Notes: generated from the sequence alone by a model not told the origin. A DNA stretch of 7,788 bases from Nitrososphaera sp. (GCA_022545875.1 JAKEIF010000234.1:1-7788); one strand, 5' to 3'. Positions 1-5,323 are shown, counted from the first letter of the stretch. A program made the numbers and translations.

Positions 1-855
1 ATCAAGGACGTGGACGGCACCGGTATCCTCAATCGCTGCGCTTGCATCCTTACCCGGCGCTCCTATGGCAAGATCATCGTAGCCGTCATTGTCAAAATCT
101 CCAAGAGCAAGCGACCATCCGAACAAGTCGCCGTCCTGATTGCCCGATTGCTGCAGTATGACCTGGTCCGCATGGGCCGAGCTGGCAGAAAGGCCCGATG
201 AAGAGCCATAGATTACGCTTACTGCTCCGGAATCTATAGTCCCCTGAGACTCGTTGGGAACTCCTACAACAAGGTCGTCATATCCATCGCCATTCACATC
301 GCCTGCCACCACCGAATGGCCAAATGAATCGCCGGCTTCGGCAGTCTCGTCCACATCTGCAACATTCTGATGCCACAGCTGGTCTGTCCTCCCGGTCCCA
401 TCGCCGGCGGCTGAGGCCTTCAGTCCCACCGAGGATCCATAAATGACTGCAACTGCTCCAGAATCGGCCTTTGTTCCCACATCTTCGCCAGGTATCCCAA
501 CAGCCAAGTCGGCATACCCGTCTCCGTTAAAGTCGCCGTGGGTCAACGAGCTGCCAAACCCATCGCCCTGCTCTGGATTGTCGTTGATGCCTCCGCTTGA
601 CTGGGACCAGAACTGGTCGGCCTTTGAAGTCGCGGAAAGCCCTGACGCTGAGCCATAGATAACGTTCACTGCGCCGGCCCCGGCAATAGATCCAACGCCT
701 TCTTCTGGGACACCGATGGTCAGGTCCGCCCGACCGTCTCCGTTATAGTCCGGAGATTGTCCACTCGCTTGCGCCGATGCATATTGGAATCCTGATGCCG
801 AGATTACCGCCAGGACAACAGGCGAAAGAATCACAAATATCAGAAATTTTCGCAA
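1..855 (-). CDS. Secreted FG-GAP (integrin-alpha-like) beta-propeller protein, C-terminus outside window
   Basis: Reading the minus strand from 855 to the window edge gives 285 uninterrupted residues. The start is TTG at 855; an in-frame stop lies five codons upstream and there is no ATG between. The N-terminus is a signal peptide: Arg-Lys at 2-3, a hydrophobic core at about 4-22, then an Ala-rich cleavage region (YASAQA, 25-30). The mature part carries four calcium-loop motifs of the D-x-N/D-x-D-G-x-x-D-L type at about residues 36, 108, 186 and 253. Each is followed by an (I/V)G(V/I/A)P strand and, after the first three, a V-I-Y-G-S-(A/S) turn. This is the repeating blade pattern of FG-GAP beta-propellers, which bind calcium and ligands outside the cell. 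The protein is therefore probably exported, with a surface adhesion or binding role; the ligand is unknown. A propeller normally has about seven blades, so several more are expected beyond the left edge. A TATA-like box lies 29 bases upstream of the start. Confidence 0.9.
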   Translation of the reverse strand, partial: MRKFLIFVILSPVVLAVISASGFQYASAQASGQSPDYNGDGRADLTIGVPEEGVGSIAGAGAVNVIYGSASGLSATSKADQFWSQSSGGINDNPEQGDGFGSSLTHGDFNGDGYADLAVGIPGEDVGTKADSGAVAVIYGSSVGLKASAAGDGTGRTDQLWHQNVADVDETAEAGDSFGHSVVAGDVNGDGYDDLVVGVPNESQGTIDSGAVSVIYGSSSGLSASSAHADQVILQQSGNQDGDLFGWSLALGDFDNDGYDDLAIGAPGKDASAAIEDTGAVHVLD

Positions 856-880
856 TGTAGTCGGAAATTATTCTTGACTG

Positions 881-888
881 CTATAAAA
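881..888 (-). promoter_or_regulatory. TATA box of the FG-GAP gene
   Basis: On the minus strand TTTTATAG is centred about 29 bases before the TTG start at 855. This fits an archaeal promoter with a leaderless or very short-leader transcript and supports the TTG start. Confidence 0.5.
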
Positions 889-949
889 GAGGATAAGGAA
901 CAACTTGTGGCCCAGTTCTTTTTCTCGATATAGTATTGACTTTGCAAAA

Positions 950-957
950 TTTATGAA
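950..957 (+). promoter_or_regulatory. TATA-like box of the 179-residue gene
   Basis: TTTATGAA is centred about 27 bases before ATG 981, the spacing expected for leaderless archaeal transcription. The match to a TATA box is only moderate. Bases 856-980 hold the two divergent promoters and nothing else that I can recognise. Confidence 0.35.
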
Positions 958-980
958 GCCCAGGGGCACACAACTCACAG

Positions 981-1520
981 ATGAGCTTGGAGATAACCGG
1001 ATCCCTAAAGGAATCCCTTCGAGAAGTATACTACAGGGAAGGATGTGCGCAGCAGGGATGGGCATATTCACCGCTTCAAAACGTCCATGACAGCCTTACC
1101 AGTTTAAAGAGCGAAGGCATTCTGGTTTTTGAAAAAGGGGATCACAGCGTGCGGGTCAAGATAATGCAGCAAATAATCCCGGAAATTTATGAAATCGGCC
1201 GGTCAGCTTCGCCCGGCTCTCCGGGCTTTGTATTTGACTACCTGGCATGCCAGGTAAAAAATATCCCAGAGAGCGTAATTGTTGCCAATCCTGAGGCGCT
1301 CTGCTGGGTAAAGCTAAGGACAGGCCGCAGCATCTTTACTGAAGAGCAAGTCGAAGCGTTATCCAAGATTAAACTTCCTCTGGCATTATTTCAAGTGAGG
1401 GACGTACTTGCCTCTCCGCGCAACGTGGAGATAAAGTGGGACATTAGGTCAGGCGGCCAATGGCTGGACATGCTTGACGAAAAAAAAGAGCAGGAAGAAT
1501 ACGACGACGAATACTTTTGA
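981..1520 (+). CDS. Hypothetical protein with a degenerate PD-(D/E)XK nuclease-like C-terminal region
   Basis: This is a soluble protein of 179 residues with no signal peptide or membrane segment. ATG 981 is the only normal start after an in-frame stop at 954. Residues 80-140 have the layout of the PD-(D/E)XK nuclease core seen in Hjc and VRR-NUC-like enzymes. A G-F-V-F-D-Y stretch (D86) stands where the G-x-P-D-(F/Y) motif would be. A strand ending W-V-K (109-111) is followed by R-T-G, then T-E-E-Q (120-123) at the start of a helix, then a hydrophobic strand (L-A-L-F-Q-V, 134-139). The acidic residue expected two places before K111 is W109, so the catalytic E-x-K is broken. The protein may bind nucleic acid without cutting it, or the resemblance may be chance. 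The C-terminus is very acidic (D-E-K-K-E onward). The N-terminal 75 residues are not recognised. The gene stands alone, divergent from the FG-GAP gene. It is confidently a gene; the fold is an inference. Confidence 0.8.
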   Translation: MSLEITGSLKESLREVYYREGCAQQGWAYSPLQNVHDSLTSLKSEGILVFEKGDHSVRVKIMQQIIPEIYEIGRSASPGSPGFVFDYLACQVKNIPESVIVANPEALCWVKLRTGRSIFTEEQVEALSKIKLPLALFQVRDVLASPRNVEIKWDIRSGGQWLDMLDEKKEQEEYDDEYF

Positions 1521-1536
1521 CATGCCCAATGGCTTG

Positions 1537-1557
1537 AGCAATTTTTTGGCAATTGCT
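1537..1557. terminator. Inverted repeat between convergent genes, possible bidirectional terminator
   Basis: AGCAATT (1537-1543) and AATTGCT (1551-1557) are perfect 7-base arms around a 7-base loop, and a run of six T spans 1542-1547. It lies in the 42-base gap between the stops of two converging genes. Archaeal termination mainly follows T-runs, so the T-run may matter more than the hairpin. Confidence 0.4.
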
Positions 1558-1562
1558 AGGAT

Positions 1563-1898
1563 CTAGCCTTTCATGAATCCGAAAATAAATGCGCCGGCAA
1601 ACGTTCCCGTGAATGGGATGCCAAAGTTCACAAGCGCATTTGCCAGCTGGTCACCGGCGCCTGTAGCCTGGCCGGTTACATTGCCCACGCCGGACGTTAC
1701 GTTAGAAGCCTGTGAGGCAAGCCTGTCCCAATTGACTACAATTATGCCCTGATAGCCCAGGTACGCCATCGCCGCGACAAACAGCCCGACTAGGATCATT
1801 GTTATCTTGACGACCTTTTTGACTGCATATCCAATGAGAAACCCCGCCACTCCGCCAAATCCTACGGATGATGCGATGAAGCCGAGATCGAAATCCAT
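1563..1898 (-). CDS. FUN14-family membrane protein
   Basis: This 111-residue protein matches the FUN14 family in size and pattern. A glycine-rich first helix (about 10-25) contains G-F-G-G-V-A-G-F-L-I-G-Y-A followed by the K-K pair at 27-28. A second helix at about 31-52 ends in the Y-x-G-Y-Q-G-I-I turn and is followed by V-N-W-D. A polar linker rich in Gly, Asn and Thr runs from 59 to 85, and a last glycine-rich helix (about 92-109) ends in G-F-M-K-G. In eukaryotes FUN14 proteins (FUNDC1) sit in the mitochondrial outer membrane; the role of archaeal members is unknown. ATG 1898 follows an AT-rich box and a likely start of transcription near 1904. An ATG at 1911 is in another frame. The gene is probably its own unit, with a perfect inverted repeat beside its TATA box. 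Confidence 0.85.
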   Translation of the reverse strand: MDFDLGFIASSVGFGGVAGFLIGYAVKKVVKITMILVGLFVAAMAYLGYQGIIVVNWDRLASQASNVTSGVGNVTGQATGAGDQLANALVNFGIPFTGTFAGAFIFGFMKG

Positions 1899-1927
1899 GA
1901 AATCCGCTCATTTTTCGGCAGAGCCGT

Positions 1928-1934
1928 TAATATT
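1928..1934 (-). promoter_or_regulatory. TATA box of the FUN14 gene
   Basis: AATATTA on the minus strand is centred about 33 bases before ATG 1898, which predicts a leader of only about 6 bases. Confidence 0.45.
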
Positions 1935-1956
1935 CTAACAAGGTGCTATTGTTAGA
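1934..1956. repeat. Perfect inverted repeat next to the FUN14 TATA box, operator-like
   Basis: TCTAACAA (1934-1941) and TTGTTAGA (1949-1956) are perfect 8-base arms with a 7-base spacer (centre-to-centre distance 15). The repeat touches the upstream edge of the TATA-like box, where TFB and upstream-acting regulators bind. No T-run follows on either side, so a terminator for the 138-residue gene upstream is less likely than a protein-binding site. The binder is unknown. Confidence 0.5.
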
Positions 1957-2003
1957 CCCTCTGAGGAATTCTTTCAAAGCCGGCCAGCATTCTAATGACT
2001 GGA

Positions 2004-2420
2004 CTACGCCGGCTGGCCCTGCCTGCGCGACTGACGGTAGCGGCGCTGCCTGTAGTAAGGATGTGTGACACCCTTTTTCACAGTCCTTGCCGCATGCCTT
2101 GTGTATCTGGTCGCGGCGTGGCCTATCATCTTGTTGGAAACTACAATCGTATTCATCATCGACGACGCGGCTGCCTGGACGCTTTTTTCAGCATACATCT
2201 CTTGGACCTGGAAGATAAGAGCGCTTATCCTCCCAAAGAAGACGATTCCGATCTTTAGCACAAAGAACTTTTTGGCGCCGATCGCAAGCGCGACTACCCG
2301 GTCGGGCCTTCTTGGTCGCGCCTGTCCAATTGCGCCGACGATGGTCACCTGAGTATTTTCAAGGGCCATCATTAGCTTGATTGCTATCATGCTAAACGCT
2401 ATACCGATGACTTCGACCAT
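2004..2420 (-). CDS. Hypothetical protein with hydrophobic N-terminal half and strongly basic tail
   Basis: This 138-residue protein belongs to no family I recognise. Residues 1-22 form a hydrophobic stretch beginning M-V-E-V-I-G-I-A and could be a membrane helix. A Pro/Arg-rich segment (35-41) follows, then a second hydrophobic region at about 50-72 interrupted by K and R. The last 40 residues hold about a dozen Arg/Lys with several Tyr, in patterns such as Y-Y-R-Q-R-R-Y-R-Q, which suggests binding to nucleic acid, acidic lipid or another acidic partner. Codon choice (AGG, ATA, AAG, GTC) matches neighbouring genes, and a good TATA box plus a 40-base leader precede ATG 2420. A hydrophobic open frame on the opposite strand (2065-2352) was judged to be its shadow. 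G-G-G-A-G just before the ATG is a weak ribosome-binding site. Confidence 0.65.
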   Translation of the reverse strand: MVEVIGIAFSMIAIKLMMALENTQVTIVGAIGQARPRRPDRVVALAIGAKKFFVLKIGIVFFGRISALIFQVQEMYAEKSVQAAASSMMNTIVVSNKMIGHAATRYTRHAARTVKKGVTHPYYRQRRYRQSRRQGQPA

Positions 2421-2435
2421 GCTCCCGTTTGCCGT

Positions 2436-2450
2436 TAGAGGACACCTCTA
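2436..2450 (-). promoter_or_regulatory. Short perfect hairpin in the leader of the 138-residue gene
   Basis: TAGAGG, loop of three, CCTCTA forms a perfect 6-base stem in the predicted 5' leader, 16 bases before ATG 2420. One arm and the loop contain GAGGTG, which can pair with the anti-Shine-Dalgarno end of 16S rRNA, so the hairpin could hide it. An 8-codon frame starting at ATG 2461, where transcription is predicted to begin, ends at TAA 2437-2435, so its last codons and stop overlap the stem. Confidence 0.4.
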
Positions 2451-2481
2451 GCCACTTGCATACCGCCCTTTCTCTGAAAAA

Positions 2482-2489
2482 TAATAAAA
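2482..2489 (-). promoter_or_regulatory. TATA box of the 138-residue gene
   Basis: TTTTATTA on the minus strand predicts a transcript start near 2460, giving a leader of about 40 bases before ATG 2420. The 2421-2615 region holds only the divergent promoters and this leader. Confidence 0.55.
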
Positions 2490-2582
2490 TGCGCTTTTAA
2501 TTCTCCAAGCTAATTTAGTTAGATTCGGGCTTTAGAAAATTTTAGCTATGGTAGTTGGTTCCCTGAGAGCAGCCCGCTCGAG

Positions 2583-2590
2583 TTAAATAA
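2583..2590 (+). promoter_or_regulatory. TATA box of the membrane-protein pair
   Basis: TTAAATAA is centred about 29 bases before GTG 2616. This supports that GTG as the start, rather than TTG 2604, which would lie upstream of the predicted transcript start. Confidence 0.55.
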
Positions 2591-2615
2591 CAGCAGGGCG
2601 TTTTTGTGTCGGCTC

Positions 2616-3173
2616 GTGATCGAAGAGAAACACAGGATTCTCACACCATATGCACTTCTTACGCTTCTTGTCCCAATTGCCGCCCTTGCAGTTGTGCTTG
2701 TCATGGGTAACCTGCTAGCTCTCAACTATGTCCACGTGCTGATGGGCGGCACATGGACTGGAATTGACCTTTTCATGGGGATCGTTATGGGCAGAGTAAT
2801 GAAGGGTCTCGAACCGGGTGCGAGAATACAGGTGATAAAAAAGCTCGTGCCCGTGATGCTCTTTCTAATGCCCGCACTTGCCACCGCGGCCATAACCTCT
2901 GGCATAACCCTTGCCCAAAAGATGAACATGCTCACGCTAGAATCTCCTACGATAATAGCAGCAGTTGTAATCGTGATTATCCTCTCGATCCAGGGCTTTG
3001 GCATTATCATGCCTACAGAGATACGGGTCTTTTTGGAGGTGCGCAAGAAGGATCCCGATAGAGATAAACTGATTCGATGGGGCATGAGAAACATAAAACT
3101 TGCAGGCAGCCAAGGGGTCTTTCAGGTTGCGCTGATATTTGTAATGGCAAACCTTGCGTACGGCTTTCTGTGA
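2616..3173 (+). CDS. Five-helix membrane protein with a CopD/DUF2269-like His...Trp-x-Gly helix
   Basis: From GTG 2616 the protein has 185 residues and about five membrane helices: 12-35, 38-60, 79-100, 112-133 and 165-183. The second helix reads N-Y-V-H-V-L-M-G-G-T-W-T-G, with His40 and Trp47. This recalls the H-x(6)-W-x-G pattern of CopD, DUF2269 and HemJ-type proteins, where the histidine may bind metal or haem. That is a resemblance, not a firm family call. A cytoplasmic loop rich in K/R/D (142-155) precedes R-N-I-K-L and the last helix. TTG 2604 is a possible earlier start, but the TATA box at 2583-2590 places the transcript start near 2612 and favours GTG. The stop overlaps the GTG of the next gene by four bases, so the two are very likely co-transcribed and co-translated. 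Confidence 0.8.
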   Translation: MIEEKHRILTPYALLTLLVPIAALAVVLVMGNLLALNYVHVLMGGTWTGIDLFMGIVMGRVMKGLEPGARIQVIKKLVPVMLFLMPALATAAITSGITLAQKMNMLTLESPTIIAAVVIVIILSIQGFGIIMPTEIRVFLEVRKKDPDRDKLIRWGMRNIKLAGSQGVFQVALIFVMANLAYGFL

Positions 3174-3463
3174 ATCGGCGACAGGCTTTATTAGCTGCTT
3201 CACAAAGAGGCATTACGGCCATCCTACGCAAGGCAGGCATTGTGAGTTTTGCAATAGGAGTAATAATGTTCCTGGCAAACACCTACGTATTTGCTTCGCT
3301 TTATCATTTGGCGGGATATGTTGTGCCACAAAGCCAGCTGGCAAATGACTTTTTCTCCGGAGCATTTTACTTTCGAATCGGAGTAATACTGCTGATAGTG
3401 GCAGGCGCAGTAATGTTTTTTGCCGGAAAAAGACAAAAGGTTTCGCCTTCACCCGGCGCATGA
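3170..3463 (+). CDS. Small two-helix membrane protein coupled to the preceding gene
   Basis: This protein has 97 residues from GTG 3170, which overlaps the preceding stop as GTGA, a classic sign of translational coupling. A basic N-terminus (R3, R4, R13, R20, K21) precedes helix one at about 22-44. A short loop holding Y-H-L-A-G-Y follows, then helix two at about 66-86 and a short K/R-containing tail. The positive-inside rule would put both ends in the cytoplasm. The frame stays open upstream to ATG 3077, but that stretch lies inside the preceding gene and is Cys-rich and unlike a membrane protein, so it is not used. I do not recognise the family. Its likely job is as a partner of the upstream five-helix protein. 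It converges on the zinc-finger gene with only 7 bases between stops. Confidence 0.7.
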   Translation: MNRRQALLAASQRGITAILRKAGIVSFAIGVIMFLANTYVFASLYHLAGYVVPQSQLANDFFSGAFYFRIGVILLIVAGAVMFFAGKRQKVSPSPGA

Positions 3464-3470
3464 TTCTGTG

Positions 3471-3968
3471 TTAGATGCCAAAATGAGTCATCCTATGAGT
3501 CGTCAATTCCGCTGCGTAAGGCGTAAAGAAACCGCAAATCTCGCAGGTAAGCATCTCCATCTTGGACGGATGAAGAATCTTGCCAATCGTAAACCCATCG
3601 CCAAATTCAATTACGCCATAATCCTTGAACTTTTCTTTATCCTGCCGCAGAAACGACTCTAGCGCCCACTTTACCATCCCCTTGGGAACCATGGCACTGT
3701 CGTCGACCTTTATCTCGTTATCAAGCAAAACGACATTCTGTTTGTCAACTCGGATGTCCTTGCCCTCCTCAAACTGCCGCTGCTTTTCAAGAGTTGAAAA
3801 CAGGTAGTCATAGACCTCTGAAGCAAATCGTTCATCATCAGAAACGCACGTTATGAATAGCTCGGGCGCCAACAACAGAATATTGCAATCCTGCATGCTA
3901 TTAGTATTATCAATACGAATCTGAACTGATAACAAGCGATGCAAATTACAACCGTCAAAAAGAAACAT
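3471..3968 (-). CDS. Archaeal protein with a C-terminal C2H2 zinc finger
   Basis: The last 25 residues contain a textbook classical finger, C-x2-C-x12-H-x3-H, starting C-E-I-C-G-F-F and ending H-R-M-T-H, with Phe and Leu at core positions. The preceding part is a compact alpha/beta-looking domain with a repeated pattern of charged helices (E-V-Y-D-Y-L-F-S-T-L-E-K) and V-V-L-L-D-N-E-I strands; I do not recognise it. Single C2H2 fingers occur in thaumarchaeal proteins and could bind DNA, RNA or protein. Two starts are plausible. ATG 3968 (165 residues) lies exactly 26 bases after a TATA box, so it would start a leaderless transcript. ATG 3896 (141 residues, M-Q-D-C-N-I-L-L-L) begins where the sequence looks more protein-like. 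TTG 4010 overlaps the spherulin stop and is unlikely, since it lies before the TATA box. Confidence 0.8.
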   Translation of the reverse strand: MFLFDGCNLHRLLSVQIRIDNTNSMQDCNILLLAPELFITCVSDDERFASEVYDYLFSTLEKQRQFEEGKDIRVDKQNVVLLDNEIKVDDSAMVPKGMVKWALESFLRQDKEKFKDYGVIEFGDGFTIGKILHPSKMEMLTCEICGFFTPYAAELTTHRMTHFGI

Positions 3969-3971
3969 ATG

Positions 3972-3987
3972 GGACACGCGTGTGTCC
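3972..3987. repeat. Inverted repeat between TATA box and start of the zinc-finger gene, operator-like
   Basis: GGACAC (3972-3977) and GTGTCC (3982-3987) are perfect 6-base arms around GCGT. The site lies in the initiation region between the TATA box and ATG 3968. A protein bound there would block polymerase recruitment, the usual layout for an archaeal repressor site, possibly autoregulation. Confidence 0.45.
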
Positions 3988-3990
3988 GCG

Positions 3991-3998
3991 ATTATACC
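3991..3998 (-). promoter_or_regulatory. TATA box of the zinc-finger gene
   Basis: GGTATAAT on the minus strand is centred 26 bases before ATG 3968 and only about 10 bases after the stop of the upstream spherulin-like gene. It indicates an independent promoter in a very tight gap. Confidence 0.5.
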
Positions 3999-4006
3999 TG
4001 CCGATA

Positions 4007-4780
4007 TCAATCAGCCCAGTCAGCCTGCTCTCCCAAACTTGAAGCAACGTCCATCCAGTCCGGCGAAACGTACAGGTAGCCGACTTCGTCGCTCAACTCG
4101 CTGAATTCTTCCTCAGACGCATCCAACCCGTATGGGAGTGCTCCCAGCATGCCTTCAGAGATCCCGTTTGACGTTACTCCCGACGGGACACCATGGTTCT
4201 CGTATACGATAATGATGTCCGCCGCGTCTGCATATGACTCTGGGACTGACGCTCCGGGGTTCAAGATCACCATGCCATCATCTGCTTTAGTATAGTCGTA
4301 TAGCTCTTCGTAGTAGCTGTGCGCCGACGGGCTCACCTCATCAAAAAAGATCCCATCCACTCCATACCATTCATTGTAGTTGTCAATCTCTTGTTCTATG
4401 TCGCTTTGGCTCCTTCCGGCATCTGCCGTACTCACATAGCCGACGACTTTAACGTCCTCGTCTTGCAAATCGTCAACAACATCGGACCAGTATGATTCTT
4501 CATTCCCTCCGGCTCCGCTTGAGGGATTTATCACTACGATCATCTCAGTCCCAGGGTTGTCCTCCTTTGCACTTGTCACTTTTTCATGTCCTGCTCCCCA
4601 TCCGTACATTGGGATAATGAGCCCGTTGCCGCCATCGGCGTAGGCTGCATTCATTGTTTGCGGACCGGTCGCTCCTCCGGCGGCCAGTACTGACGAAGCG
4701 GCTACCGCTGCAAGAAATGCTCCTAGCATGCGGGCTCTTGTTCCTGCTGTTGACGAATTGTTTTTACAGTCTGTTCGCAT
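4007..4780 (-). CDS. Secreted spherulin-4-like protein (TIM-barrel, glycosidase-related)
   Basis: This is a 257-residue exported protein. An N-terminal leader has basic residues (R2, K6, R15, R17), a hydrophobic Ala-rich core at 18-35 and a likely cleavage site after A-Y-A at about residue 48. The mature part matches the spherulation-specific family 4 domain. It opens with G-L-I-I-P-M-Y-G-W, followed by V-V-I-N-P-S-S-G (82-89), V-V-G-Y-V-S-T (112-118), V-D-G-I-F-F-D-E (141-148), I-L-N-P-G (172-176) and I-I-V-Y-E-N (189-195). These are successive barrel strands. D142, D147 and E148 are at the place where related GH114-type endo-polygalactosaminidases keep acidic catalytic residues, so carbohydrate hydrolysis is possible but unproven. 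The mature protein is very acidic. A TATA-like box 28 bases upstream supports ATG 4780 as a leaderless start. A later ATG (M18) would remove the basic part of the signal. Confidence 0.88.
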   Translation of the reverse strand: MRTDCKNNSSTAGTRARMLGAFLAAVAASSVLAAGGATGPQTMNAAYADGGNGLIIPMYGWGAGHEKVTSAKEDNPGTEMIVVINPSSGAGGNEESYWSDVVDDLQDEDVKVVGYVSTADAGRSQSDIEQEIDNYNEWYGVDGIFFDEVSPSAHSYYEELYDYTKADDGMVILNPGASVPESYADAADIIIVYENHGVPSGVTSNGISEGMLGALPYGLDASEEEFSELSDEVGYLYVSPDWMDVASSLGEQADWAD

Positions 4781-4804
4781 CGTCCGCCGGCTATAATGGG
4801 ACGA

Positions 4805-4812
4805 CTTTTATC
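4805..4812 (-). promoter_or_regulatory. TATA-like box of the spherulin-4-like gene
   Basis: GATAAAAG on the minus strand is centred about 28 bases before ATG 4780. A second AT-rich box (ATTATAG, about 14 bases before the ATG) is too close to give a transcript containing that start. Bases 4781-4989 hold two divergent promoters and no gene that I can see. Confidence 0.4.
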
Positions 4813-4961
4813 ACTTGTGGAAACGTTGCCGGTATCGATTTATCGTTACTCTTAAAATGCATGACGATCTTCCTGACTATTTACCAGCCTTTTGAAAATT
4901 CAAGATAACCAGAGCTGCAAGATCTTAGGGAGTATGTCTAGCTATTGAAAATGCTCATTCC

Positions 4962-4969
4962 TTAAATAG
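4962..4969 (+). promoter_or_regulatory. TATA box of the 110-residue membrane-protein gene
   Basis: TTAAATAG is centred about 25 bases before GTG 4990, predicting a leaderless transcript that begins at the start codon. Confidence 0.55.
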
Positions 4970-4989
4970 ATCCGTAAACGAAGAGCTGC

Positions 4990-5322
4990 GTGGCAAATGA
5001 GATCTGGTCTGCAGTCGTTTTCGTTATCGGCCTTATCATATCGACTATCATAATCTACATTGTCACAAGGTTATTTGGCGAAAACAAAGGAATCGGAAGG
5101 GCCTTCGTAACTGCAATCATTGGCGCAGTCGCATATTCCATAGTCTACTTTCTCCTTGGAAACGGCTGGCTGGCAGCAATCGTTGGAGGAATAGTATGGC
5201 TCATCGCATTGAGGATGTTGTACGACATGGGCTGGCTGAAGGCACTTGTAGTCGCAGTAATAATCTGGATTGCCGCTACAATAGTAGGCCTGCTGCTGCC
5301 AACAGTCCCCGGGCCTCTGTAG
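4990..5322 (+). CDS. Small four-helix membrane protein
   Basis: This 110-residue protein is almost entirely membrane-embedded. Helices lie at about 5-28, 36-57, 59-77 and 84-104, with a short polar loop G-E-N-K-G-I-G-R (30-37) between the first two and Y-D-M-G-W-L-K between the last two. Its helices carry small residues (G-A-V-A, G-G) that favour tight packing. I recognise no enzymatic or transport motif and no charged residue inside a helix that would mark a channel or carrier. GTG 4990 is chosen because a TATA box lies at the leaderless distance and the hydrophobic segment begins right after. The cysteine-rich microprotein follows 39 bases downstream on the same strand and could share the transcript. 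Confidence 0.75.
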   Translation: MANEIWSAVVFVIGLIISTIIIYIVTRLFGENKGIGRAFVTAIIGAVAYSIVYFLLGNGWLAAIVGGIVWLIALRMLYDMGWLKALVVAVIIWIAATIVGLLLPTVPGPL

Positions 5323-5323
5323 T

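Noticed and set aside
443..658. Plus-strand open frame of 71 residues
   Set aside because: It lies antisense to the FG-GAP gene, whose repeats and signal peptide are unmistakable; its Pro/Ser-rich sequence is what the reversed repeats produce.
1702..1911. Minus-strand frame of 69 residues starting ATG 1911
   Set aside because: Overlaps the FUN14 gene in another frame; its composition (many Arg, Ser, Cys) is that of a shifted frame, and FUN14 has clear family features.
2065..2352. Hydrophobic plus-strand frame of 95 residues
   Set aside because: Fully antisense to the 138-residue minus-strand gene, which is longer, has a TATA box and leader, and uses neighbour-like codons. The hydrophobicity mirrors the opposite strand. 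Some doubt remains, as neither has a recognised family.
3077..3169. N-terminal extension of the two-helix membrane protein to ATG 3077
   Set aside because: It would overlap the preceding gene by about 97 bases and adds a Cys-rich, non-conserved-looking segment; the GTGA overlap at 3170 is a far better start.
4654..4908. Plus-strand frame of 84 residues with hydrophobic stretch
   Set aside because: Mostly antisense to the signal peptide of the spherulin-4-like gene and its promoter; no promoter of its own at a sensible distance.
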